DNA of 6,403 nt, taken from positions 1-6,403 of the forward strand of contig DCDE01000020.1 of NCBI GenBank assembly GCA_002316275.1. The letters are read 5' to 3'. Source of the DNA: Caldifarciminota bacterium UBA1063 (GTDB lineage: Bacteria > Hydrothermota > Hydrothermia > UBA1063). The notes beneath the pieces are model-generated. The model worked only from the letters and a program-made list of their open reading frames with translations, was not told the DNA's origin and did not search any database. Both the position numbers and the translations under genes were made by a program. Below, in pieces: positions 1 through 5,500 of the stretch (positions within the stretch are counted from its first letter, which is position 1; every line of letters starts with the position of its first letter).

Positions 1-66
1 ACACCTCACTTTAGAGTTATCTCAAACTGCCAAGCAAAACCGAGAATAATGCTTTACCTTCAACTT

Positions 67-88
67 TAGCTGGCATGGCGCTATTTTT
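67..88 (+). terminator. Possible intrinsic terminator of an upstream gene outside the window
   Basis: TAGC at 67-70 pairs with GCTA at 80-83, and after a two-base bulge GC at 73-74 pairs with GC at 78-79. Five T residues follow directly (84-88). The stem is imperfect, so this is tentative. It would fit a plus-strand gene ending just before it: the frame beginning at base 2 is open and stops with TAA at 47-49. That fragment is only 15 codons long and cannot be identified. Confidence 0.3.
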
Positions 89-94
89 CCCTCC

Positions 95-123
95 TTGAAG
101 TCTCTTACAAAATTCATTATAAT
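95..123 (+). promoter_or_regulatory. Sigma-70-type promoter of the AOR operon
   Basis: A TTGAAG -35 box (95-100, four of six consensus bases) and a perfect TATAAT -10 box (118-123) are separated by 17 bases, the optimal spacing. Transcription would begin near base 130, giving a leader of about 20 bases that still contains the Shine-Dalgarno sequence of the AOR gene. No operator-like repeat is evident around it. This is the best promoter in the window. Confidence 0.75.
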
Positions 124-135
124 ATATGATAGCAC

Positions 136-143
136 AAGGAGGT
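136..143 (+). promoter_or_regulatory. Ribosome binding site of the AOR gene
   Basis: AAGGAGGT is a full match to the anti-Shine-Dalgarno end of 16S rRNA and lies seven bases before the ATG at 151. It fixes the start of the AOR gene and suggests strong translation. Confidence 0.85.
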
Positions 144-150
144 ATAACGA

Positions 151-2037
151 ATGAAGGGTTATGCAGGTAGGGTTTTAAGAATAAATTTAACAAAAAAAGA
201 AATCAAAATAGAGGCTCTTAGCGAGGAGATGGCGCGTAGATATTTAGGTGGTGTGGGATTTGGAGCCAGAATACTGTACAATGAAGTTCCTGCAAAAGCC
301 GATCCCCTTGGCCCTGATAACAAACTTATTATAACACCTGGAGCTTTTGTTGCCTCAGGCTTACCAACGATGTCCAAGACCGCTCTTAATTTTAAATCAC
401 CATTAACAGGTGGCTATGGAAGGGCTATGGTTGGTGCATATCTCGGCGAAGAACTAAAAAAAGCAGGATATGACTCTATTATCATCGAAGGAAAATCTGA
501 AAAACCCTGCTATATTCTTATCGAAGATGACAAAGTAGAGATAAGAGATGCATCAGAGCTCTGGGGCATGCTTACAACTGAAACCCACAAGAAACTTCAA
601 GAGATGCACGGTAAAGTGAGAACAGGAGTAATCGGTCCCGCTGGTGAAAAGCTATCTAAAATATCAGAAATAGATTTTGAAGAACGGCAAGCGGCGAGGG
701 GCGGCGGTGGCGCGGTGATGGGTTCCAAAAACCTCAAAGCAATAGCTGTAAAAGGAACAAAGGAAATTGAATATTACAATAAATCCCACTTAAGGGAACT
801 CATTATTAAATGGGGAAAAATCTTAAAAGACCACCCTGCCACTGAAGCAGATGTAAAATATGGAAGCGGCGAATTCTACGAATGGGTAAATAAGGAAAGG
901 GGTACTTTCCCAGCACTGAACTGGAAATACAGTTATATGCCGGTTTACGACAACCTCAAGGAAGGCGAAAAGTCACACCTCGATCCCTACTATTGGGCAC
1001 CAAAGTACACTGTAAAAAATAGACCATGCCCTCACTGCACTAAGCCATGTGGCAGGTACCTCAAGATTACCGACGGAAAATATGCCGGTACTGAAGTGGA
1101 AGGCATTGAGTATGAGATCCTTTATTCTCTTGGGGGAGACCTCGGGATAGATGACATTGGTGCAGTGGCTAAAATGAACAAGTTGTGCGATGAATATGGT
1201 CTCGATGCCATTTCCGCTGGAGTCACCCTGGCATGGGCTATGGAATGCTACGAGAAAGGCCTCTTGACTAAAGAAGATACCGGTGGGCTGGACTTAAGGT
1301 TTGGAAATGATGATGCTGCGGTCAAAGCCATTGAAATGATGGGTAAAAGAGAGGGGAAACTTGGTGAACTCCTCTTCAACGGTTCAAAGGAAGCTTCTGA
1401 AAAGCTCGGCAAGGATTCATGGAAATATGCAATCCATATAAAGGGGCTCGAACTCCCCGCTTACGATATAAGAGGTCTCAAAGGCGTCGCTCTTGCCTTT
1501 TCAGTATCAACGAGGGGCGGGTGTCATCTAACAGGTGGTGCATATGGTGTAGAGCTGACGGGGGGTTGGTGGAAGATAAAGGGGGTCGACCGCACAAAGG
1601 CTGAGTGGAAGGGCTTCGAAATTAAAACCCTTGAAGATCTCATGGCTATTTACGATGCCACAGGGGCATGTAAGTTCTCAAGGCACATGTTCTTCATAGA
1701 AGCATTTCCAGAGATGTTCAAAGCCGTTACAGGGTGGGATATAAGCGAAGAAGAGCTCTGGGTCACAGGTGAGAGAATATATAACATTACGAAGATGTTC
1801 AACATAAGAGAGGGCTTTTCCCGTAAAGACGATCACCTGCCATGGAAAGTCTCCAATGCTCCAATAGTCGCAGGACCTTCAAAGGGGTTATACGTGTCCG
1901 AAGAAGAACTCAACAGGATGCTCGATGAATACTACCTGACTCGTGGATGGTCGAGAGAAGGTGTACCCACAAAAGCTAAACTCTCTCAAGTCGGTCTCAA
2001 AGATCTGGCGGAGGAATCGTTCGCTGCAGAAATATAG
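151..2037 (+). CDS. aor: Aldehyde:ferredoxin oxidoreductase family protein (tungsten-bispterin enzyme)
   Basis: This 628-residue protein is a full-length AOR-family enzyme (the Pyrococcus furiosus AOR is about 605). The family oxidises aldehydes to carboxylic acids in the cytoplasm and passes electrons to ferredoxin. The N-terminal pterin-binding domain spans about residues 1-210 and contains the conserved GGGGAVMGSKNLKAIAV stretch (184-200). The helical C-terminal domains follow. The 4Fe-4S ligands are visible as C293, C296 and C300 (CPHCTKPCG) plus the distant C507 in DATGACKF. DEYGL (347-351) and DATGA (502-506) match the two DxxGx pterin-contact motifs. H459 (GGCHL) and E320 (GIEYE) fit the active-site His and Glu of P. 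furiosus AOR by motif context. The start is fixed by a perfect ribosome site. The substrate cannot be told from sequence, and no ferredoxin, pterin-synthesis or tungstate-transport gene is adjacent. Confidence 0.95.
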   Translation: MKGYAGRVLRINLTKKEIKIEALSEEMARRYLGGVGFGARILYNEVPAKADPLGPDNKLIITPGAFVASGLPTMSKTALNFKSPLTGGYGRAMVGAYLGEELKKAGYDSIIIEGKSEKPCYILIEDDKVEIRDASELWGMLTTETHKKLQEMHGKVRTGVIGPAGEKLSKISEIDFEERQAARGGGGAVMGSKNLKAIAVKGTKEIEYYNKSHLRELIIKWGKILKDHPATEADVKYGSGEFYEWVNKERGTFPALNWKYSYMPVYDNLKEGEKSHLDPYYWAPKYTVKNRPCPHCTKPCGRYLKITDGKYAGTEVEGIEYEILYSLGGDLGIDDIGAVAKMNKLCDEYGLDAISAGVTLAWAMECYEKGLLTKEDTGGLDLRFGNDDAAVKAIEMMGKREGKLGELLFNGSKEASEKLGKDSWKYAIHIKGLELPAYDIRGLKGVALAFSVSTRGGCHLTGGAYGVELTGGWWKIKGVDRTKAEWKGFEIKTLEDLMAIYDATGACKFSRHMFFIEAFPEMFKAVTGWDISEEELWVTGERIYNITKMFNIREGFSRKDDHLPWKVSNAPIVAGPSKGLYVSEEELNRMLDEYYLTRGWSREGVPTKAKLSQVGLKDLAEESFAAEI

Positions 2038-2078
2038 CTACGCTTTCGGGAGCCTTACCGCAAGAATAAATTTTTAGA

Positions 2079-2684
2079 ATGCTAACTCTCTGTTTAGGAA
2101 ATTTATCGGCATTCCCCTCTATGCTGCTTGCGGATGGGGATAGACCCATTTACTTTTTAAAATCCTATATGAAGTATTCCCATCAGGAAAATCTCATCAA
2201 GATGCTCGATTTACTGTTAAAAATGCATAATTCTTCGCACTCCGAGTTAAAACAGATAGCCATCTACGAAGGCCCTGGCCTTTTCACCAGTCTCAGAATC
2301 GGCTACGCCCTTGCAAAAGCTTTCTATTTAAAAAACCCAGACTATAGGCTTTTTACATTGAACTCCCTGGATGTACTTGCCTCGTTGAAAGAAGAAGCCC
2401 TTTACATACCGTGCCTTCCTGCCCAGAAAGGGGAAGTGTTTTACGCAACATACAAGAATGGAAAGCGAGAAAGCAATTATTCCGTCGCAAAAATTGATGA
2501 ACTTCGCGAGCTATACCCTGACTACGTGCTGGAAGTATTTTCCGAATTTCCCGATGCCGAAACCCTTTTTAGGGCATTTTCAAAGATGTCCGAAGGACTG
2601 CAGCCGGAAGACCCGAGAGCTGCAGAGCCATTTTATATAAAACTACCAGATGCTTATATGAAAAAAAAGGAGAATAATCTATGA
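2079..2684 (+). CDS. tsaB: TsaB-like tRNA N6-threonylcarbamoyladenosine biosynthesis protein
   Basis: TsaB is the inactive Gcp-like partner that dimerises with TsaD, and with TsaE helps transfer threonylcarbamoyl to A37 of ANN-decoding tRNAs in the cytoplasm. This 201-residue protein shows the family hallmark GPGLFTSLRIG (65-75), the preceding HQENLIKMLDLLLK helix (35-48), PAQKGEVFYATY (114-125, usually DARMGEVY) and a C-terminal AEPFYIK (182-188, compare AEPVYLR in E. coli). It is shorter than the roughly 230-residue E. coli protein, and the usual N-terminal DTS/DTA is replaced by LGN (6-8). An in-frame stop at 2067-2069 means ATG 2079 is the first ATG available. No Shine-Dalgarno precedes it, so translation may depend on coupling to AOR, which ends 41 bases upstream, or on another mechanism. 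Its end overlaps the next gene by ATGA. Confidence 0.85.
   Translation: MLTLCLGNLSAFPSMLLADGDRPIYFLKSYMKYSHQENLIKMLDLLLKMHNSSHSELKQIAIYEGPGLFTSLRIGYALAKAFYLKNPDYRLFTLNSLDVLASLKEEALYIPCLPAQKGEVFYATYKNGKRESNYSVAKIDELRELYPDYVLEVFSEFPDAETLFRAFSKMSEGLQPEDPRAAEPFYIKLPDAYMKKKENNL
2667..2672 (+). promoter_or_regulatory. Ribosome binding site of the DUF1614 gene
   Basis: AAGGAG lies eight bases before the ATG at 2681, inside the last codons of the tsaB-like gene. It supports the 2681 start and independent ribosome loading at the ATGA overlap. Confidence 0.75.
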
Positions 2685-3316
2685 TCTTTATCCCCTTTGG
2701 TATCCTTTTACTGATTGGTTTCATCGTTTTCACCGGGGTGTTCTTCACACTCTGGATCTTCGGGGCTATACCTTTTGCATTGAGTAAAGTAGGTATCTCC
2801 CCATGGATGGCAATGCTGATCTACATCTTAACTTTTGTGGGAAGCTTTGTTAATATACCACTGGCGAGACAGGAAAACTATAGCATTAAAAGGTCCTTCT
2901 GGTATTCTATTCCAATGGTGCAGCAAACTACTGTTGCTATAAATCTCGGTGGTGCAATAATTCCAGTTATAGTGTCAATTTACCTTCTAGCCCAAATCGG
3001 CATTGGCAATTGCATTTTACCTATACTAATTATGGTCATCATTTCAAAGGCTCTAACCAGAGTTGTACCTGGGAGGGGGTTTGTTATGCCAGCCTTTATA
3101 CCACCTATCGTTGCGGTTTTACTCGCATACATCTTCTATCCCGAGCAGCCGGCTGCTTGTGCCTACGTTACTGGAACCCTTGGTGTGCTTATAGGTGCCG
3201 ATCTTCTAAACCTTGATAAGATTAAGAAACTCGAGAGCACCTTCGTCAGCATTGGAGGGGCGGGCGTTTTTGACGGGATATTCTTAACAGGCGTAATCTC
3301 TGCCCTTCTAAGCTGA
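2681..3316 (+). CDS. DUF1614 family multispanning membrane protein
   Basis: The 211-residue product is almost entirely hydrophobic, with about six or seven likely membrane segments. It has the sequence signature I associate with DUF1614, a bacterial and archaeal family of unknown function. Conserved-looking elements are GSFVNIPLAR (54-63), AINLGGAIIPVIVS (86-99), VVPGRGFVMPAFIPP (128-142), GTLGVLIGADLLNL (165-178) and SIGGAGVFDGIFLTG (190-204). D174 and D198 sit in the last two motifs within or beside hydrophobic segments. There is no cleavable signal peptide; the N terminus looks like a membrane anchor. The gene begins at ATG overlapping the tsaB stop (ATGA) with a good ribosome site, so it is the third gene of the AOR operon. 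I assign no biochemical function. A role as a membrane enzyme or transporter is possible but not shown. Confidence 0.85.
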   Translation: MIFIPFGILLLIGFIVFTGVFFTLWIFGAIPFALSKVGISPWMAMLIYILTFVGSFVNIPLARQENYSIKRSFWYSIPMVQQTTVAINLGGAIIPVIVSIYLLAQIGIGNCILPILIMVIISKALTRVVPGRGFVMPAFIPPIVAVLLAYIFYPEQPAACAYVTGTLGVLIGADLLNLDKIKKLESTFVSIGGAGVFDGIFLTGVISALLS

Positions 3317-3339
3317 AAAAAACACAACTCTTTGCTGTG
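3316..3339 (-). terminator. Intrinsic terminator of the minus-strand PLD transcript
   Basis: Read on the minus strand, CACAGC (3339-3334) pairs with GTTGTG (3328-3323) through six pairs including one G-U, around a five-base loop, and seven T residues follow (3322-3316). It begins two bases after the PLD stop codon. On the plus strand the G-U becomes an A-C mismatch and no T run follows, so it is oriented for the minus strand. It separates the two convergent units. Confidence 0.75.
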
Positions 3340-3341
3340 CT

Positions 3342-4469
3342 TCACCTTACCTTTACAATCTTTCCGATATAATGGTTTTTCCCATCTTCCACAAAATAGA
3401 CGCCAGATTTTACCATATTTCCCATTGAGTCCTTCCCATCCCAATAGCGAAGCTCCCCAAGGTCCCTTACAAGCCTACCCGTAGCATCGTATATCTTTAG
3501 ATGGGATTGGGGGAAATTCACTCTATGAACAAAAGGATTAGGGGCGGCAATAAACCTCGGCTGCACTTCGTCGTCAAAAACTCCCAGCTGCCCTCCTGCC
3601 TCTTCAAAGTGCATTTTGAACCAATCCCAATACTGTCTCGCGATGAAATCATTTTTTATAATTACTAAATTCTCATCATTTTCACCGGTTCCATTATTTG
3701 ACCAATTCATAGAACCTGTAATAACGTATTCCGTATCGACGATCATCACTTTGGCGTGGAGAAGATTATATGGAGGAGATATATAAGCCCAGTGGACATC
3801 AACACCTGCATTCTCTAAGTCTGTAAATACCGGATTTATTCCTGAATTGTCTTCATGGACACCACCAACCCAGATTCCACGGTTATGGAGTGCAATTAAG
3901 CTATCCTTCAAGTCGTCTCTTGTGAAGCTGTATATCAGATAAGCAATAGAAGACCTCGCCCTCGATGCAAACTCACACACATAAACAATAGGATTGTCCT
4001 GGGGAGAAAAGTACACCCACACGGAATCATTACCACTCGCAAAGACGTGGGTGTTGAGGACATCATGTTTCCTTGCCCCTGTACGTGCCTCTAATGAATC
4101 AGGTTCGTCGGTATTCCCACCCCACATCTGGATAAATTCATCATTATACGCGCCAGCAACTTCAGAACTTCTCAAAATTATACCGTTGTCAATATGTATG
4201 AAATCTCCTGCGTTGAAACTACCCGTCCATACAAAATCATTTGATGGGTCGGTGTCGCAGAAATCTCGGACTATAAATTTATTGTGCATTATGTGAGATG
4301 TAGAGTTTTGTCCTACACCTTCATGGATCACGGGTATTCCTGCACTAATAAGCCCCTGAACCTCCTCCCTATCGTAATAACTTGAATCGGTAATAATTCG
4401 GATACGAACCCCCCTATTTTTCGCTGCGATCAATGAATCCACCACTACTTCGTTAAACACCTCGTACAA
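3342..4469 (-). CDS. Phospholipase D-like protein with two HKD motifs and C-terminal sorting-like domain (3' part of an interrupted gene)
   Basis: From the TTG at 4469 this part has 375 residues; the true open frame extends upstream to 4517. The PLD superfamily cleaves phosphodiester bonds in lipids or nucleic acids using two HxKxxxxD motifs. Both are intact: H62, K64, D69 (HNKFIVRD) followed by TGSFN (82-86), and H238, K240, D245 (HAKVMIVD) followed by TGSMN (251-255). The C terminus (about 305-375) has PNPF (310-313), LKIYDATGRLVRDL, a W-DG-DSMGN segment and SGVYFV, resembling FlgD-like or type A type-IX sorting domains. The TTG start is doubtful: it has no Shine-Dalgarno and removes conserved residues of the first PLD half, so this part is probably not translated on its own. 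The substrate is unknown; an extracellular nuclease or phospholipase are both possible. Confidence 0.75.
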   Translation of the reverse strand: MYEVFNEVVVDSLIAAKNRGVRIRIITDSSYYDREEVQGLISAGIPVIHEGVGQNSTSHIMHNKFIVRDFCDTDPSNDFVWTGSFNAGDFIHIDNGIILRSSEVAGAYNDEFIQMWGGNTDEPDSLEARTGARKHDVLNTHVFASGNDSVWVYFSPQDNPIVYVCEFASRARSSIAYLIYSFTRDDLKDSLIALHNRGIWVGGVHEDNSGINPVFTDLENAGVDVHWAYISPPYNLLHAKVMIVDTEYVITGSMNWSNNGTGENDENLVIIKNDFIARQYWDWFKMHFEEAGGQLGVFDDEVQPRFIAAPNPFVHRVNFPQSHLKIYDATGRLVRDLGELRYWDGKDSMGNMVKSGVYFVEDGKNHYIGKIVKVR

Positions 4470-4517
4470 TGCGATGTCAAGGGAATAAGTTGCACCACTT
4501 ATAAATTCGCAAAGCCT

Positions 4518-4520
4518 TTA
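4518..4520 (-). other. In-frame TAA stop inside the PLD gene
   Basis: The TAA follows GAT CTC ATC (D-L-I) and precedes AGG CTT TGC GAA (R-L-C-E) in the same frame. The other genes here end in TAG, TGA, TGA, TGA and TAG, so a reassigned TGA or TAG does not explain it. Nothing resembling a slippery heptamer or a known readthrough context is visible next to it. Confidence 0.85.
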
Positions 4521-5387
4521 GATGAGATCTTGTTCTTCAAAATAGGCTGTAAACGAGAAACCTCCGATCTGCAAAACAAAGGTATCCGAATACACAACAT
4601 GTCCTCCATAATCCGCTGCAAGCAGATAATACCTTACAAAAGAACCTGCGGACTGACCACCAATATGAAAGAAATAAGAAGAATCATTAGCCGTGTCTGG
4701 AGACAATGCCAGCCAAGTAGCGTAGTTAATACTATAGAATAAACTGCAGGCGGAAAGATCACCATCGGCATCATAAACGCAAGCTAAAATATCCATTGAC
4801 TCTTCGGGCAAAGGAAATTCAGGAACCCTTGTAATATAGAGAAATTGCGGAGGACTACCCTCTGGAGGTGCATTTACATTGTAAAATGAAGCACAATCAC
4901 AATATCCACCCAGTGCCCCATTCGCATAACATCTAATTCTTAAACGTGCAAAGTGAGCATTTTGAGGAGCTTTCACTATAGCAGAATCTGTTTCCCAGAC
5001 ATTTTGAGAATTATTGTACACATTAGATGTTGAAGATATAAAATGTTCCGTACTATCATACCACGAAATTAAAAACCCGATTCCCTCAGTACCAGTTCCA
5101 AAAACGCCATAAAGCGAGACTTTGAAAACATAAGAGTCACCTGGCTGAACCAGAATATCTTGAAATATTCCGCTATTAGACGAACTCGTTGCCTGAAGTC
5201 CAACGCTGTATGAACCGTGATAAACAGGGTCGGTGCTCTGCGTGAGGTTGATACCGGATTCCTTTTGCCAACCTGTGGGTACGCCTGATGCCCACTCTTC
5301 GAAGCTCCCATTAATGCAAAGCTCCTGGGCATTAATTGAATGAAAGAGAATGATAAATGCTAACCAGAAAAATTTATTTTCATGCAT
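4518..5387 (-). CDS. Secreted protein with carbohydrate-binding-like and Ig-like domains (5' part of an interrupted PLD gene)
   Basis: The 289-residue product starts with a clear signal peptide: K5, a hydrophobic stretch FFWLAFIILF (6-15) and a likely cleavage after SINA (A20). Residues about 21-172 begin ELCINGSFEEW and have the NGSFE / HGSYSVGL / FARLRIRCY pattern of jelly-roll carbohydrate-binding modules such as CBM4/9. Residues about 178-275 look like an Ig- or fibronectin-type beta domain (DILACVYDADGDL, VRYYLLAADYGG). The last residues, FTAYFEEQDLI, are already the beginning of a PLD half, and the frame then meets TAA at 4518-4520. No Shine-Dalgarno precedes the ATG at 5387, but a TATAAT box ends six bases upstream, suggesting a leaderless message. 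As it stands it would make a secreted binding protein lacking the catalytic region. Confidence 0.8.
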   Translation of the reverse strand: MHENKFFWLAFIILFHSINAQELCINGSFEEWASGVPTGWQKESGINLTQSTDPVYHGSYSVGLQATSSSNSGIFQDILVQPGDSYVFKVSLYGVFGTGTEGIGFLISWYDSTEHFISSTSNVYNNSQNVWETDSAIVKAPQNAHFARLRIRCYANGALGGYCDCASFYNVNAPPEGSPPQFLYITRVPEFPLPEESMDILACVYDADGDLSACSLFYSINYATWLALSPDTANDSSYFFHIGGQSAGSFVRYYLLAADYGGHVVYSDTFVLQIGGFSFTAYFEEQDLI

Positions 5388-5393
5388 ACAAAA

Positions 5394-5399
5394 ATTATA
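5394..5399 (-). promoter_or_regulatory. -10 box of the secreted PLD gene, probable leaderless start
   Basis: A perfect TATAAT on the minus strand ends six bases before the ATG at 5387, so transcription would start at or next to the start codon. The -35 region is poor: TTTGCG at 5420-5415 is the best candidate, with a short 15-base spacer. The absence of a Shine-Dalgarno agrees with a leaderless message. An activator or a different sigma factor could make up for the weak -35. Confidence 0.5.
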
Positions 5400-5401
5400 A
5401 T

Positions 5402-5412
5402 GTGAAATTCAC
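5402..5412. repeat. Small inverted repeat GTGAA-A-TTCAC upstream of the PLD gene -10 box
   Basis: Arms of five bases (5402-5406 and 5408-5412) flank one central base and lie within the -35/-10 spacer of the minus-strand promoter. The position would suit a repressor operator, but the repeat is short and could be chance. I cannot match it to a known regulator. Confidence 0.35.
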
Positions 5413-5500
5413 TTCGCAAAAAATATCACAAGTTTTAGGGAAACAGTAGGTGCACCTGGGGCTTGAGCCGCACTCTATCTACGCACTTAAGGGATATTTT

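Larger units (their letters stand above)
3342..5387 (-). pseudogene. Secreted two-domain PLD-superfamily protein gene interrupted by an in-frame TAA
   Basis: The two minus-strand open frames 5387-4518 and 4517-3342 lie in the same phase and are separated only by TAA at 4520-4518. Reading through that codon gives a continuous protein of about 681 residues: signal peptide, carbohydrate-binding-like domain, Ig-like domain, two HKD phospholipase D halves and a FlgD/type-IX-like C-terminal domain. The codons after the stop encode RLCEFISGATYSLDIA, the expected first strand and helix of the first PLD half. The second half has the same pattern (VYFSPQD...CEFASRARSSIAYLIYSF), which matches AYFEEQD on one side of the stop and CEFISGATYSLDIALYEVF on the other. 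A C-to-T change in a CAA codon would be sufficient. The rest of the gene is undamaged, so the lesion is recent, a sequencing error, or tolerated. Nonsense mutation or error is more likely than recoding. Confidence 0.7.
5388..5500. other. Intergenic region between the CDF transporter and PLD genes
   Basis: This 113-base stretch has no credible open frame. It contains a minus-strand -10 box (5394-5399), an 11-base inverted repeat (5402-5412), a perfect 10-base palindrome AGGTGCACCT (5448-5457) and a small GGCT-TG-AGCC dyad (5460-5469). I see no convincing terminator for the CDF gene, so transcription may run on into the PLD gene. Confidence 0.6.

Noticed and set aside
2..49. Plus-strand 15-codon open frame ending in TAA at 47-49
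   Set aside because: It could be the end of an upstream gene, but it is too short to identify, and another frame is also open to base 69; mentioned only with the terminator.
23..115. Minus-strand small open frame of about 31 codons starting at 115, and a nested 19-codon frame with AGGAGG upstream
   Set aside because: It overlaps the well-formed plus-strand AOR promoter and a possible terminator, is very short, and its translation resembles nothing I know.
159..377. Minus-strand open frame inside the AOR gene
   Set aside because: It is antisense to a strongly conserved domain and has no homology-like features.
1419..1604. Plus-strand open frame in another phase of the AOR gene
   Set aside because: Low-complexity, arginine-rich shadow translation inside a conserved coding region.
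2041..2072. Possible terminator or small RNA between the AOR and tsaB-like genes
   Set aside because: Only a four-pair hairpin (GCTT with GAGC) can be formed, and no T run follows it directly.
3163..3444. Minus-strand open frame spanning the DUF1614 3' end, the terminator and the PLD 3' end
   Set aside because: It runs antisense to one real gene and out of phase with another, across the terminator.
3994..4296. Plus-strand 100-codon open frame opposite the PLD region
   Set aside because: It is antisense to an intact HKD catalytic half and has no recognisable features.
4518..4520. Alternative genetic code or programmed recoding at the TAA
   Set aside because: Only one TAA lies within otherwise standard genes, which end in TAG or TGA. 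No slippery site or readthrough context is visible, so mutation or sequencing error is simpler.
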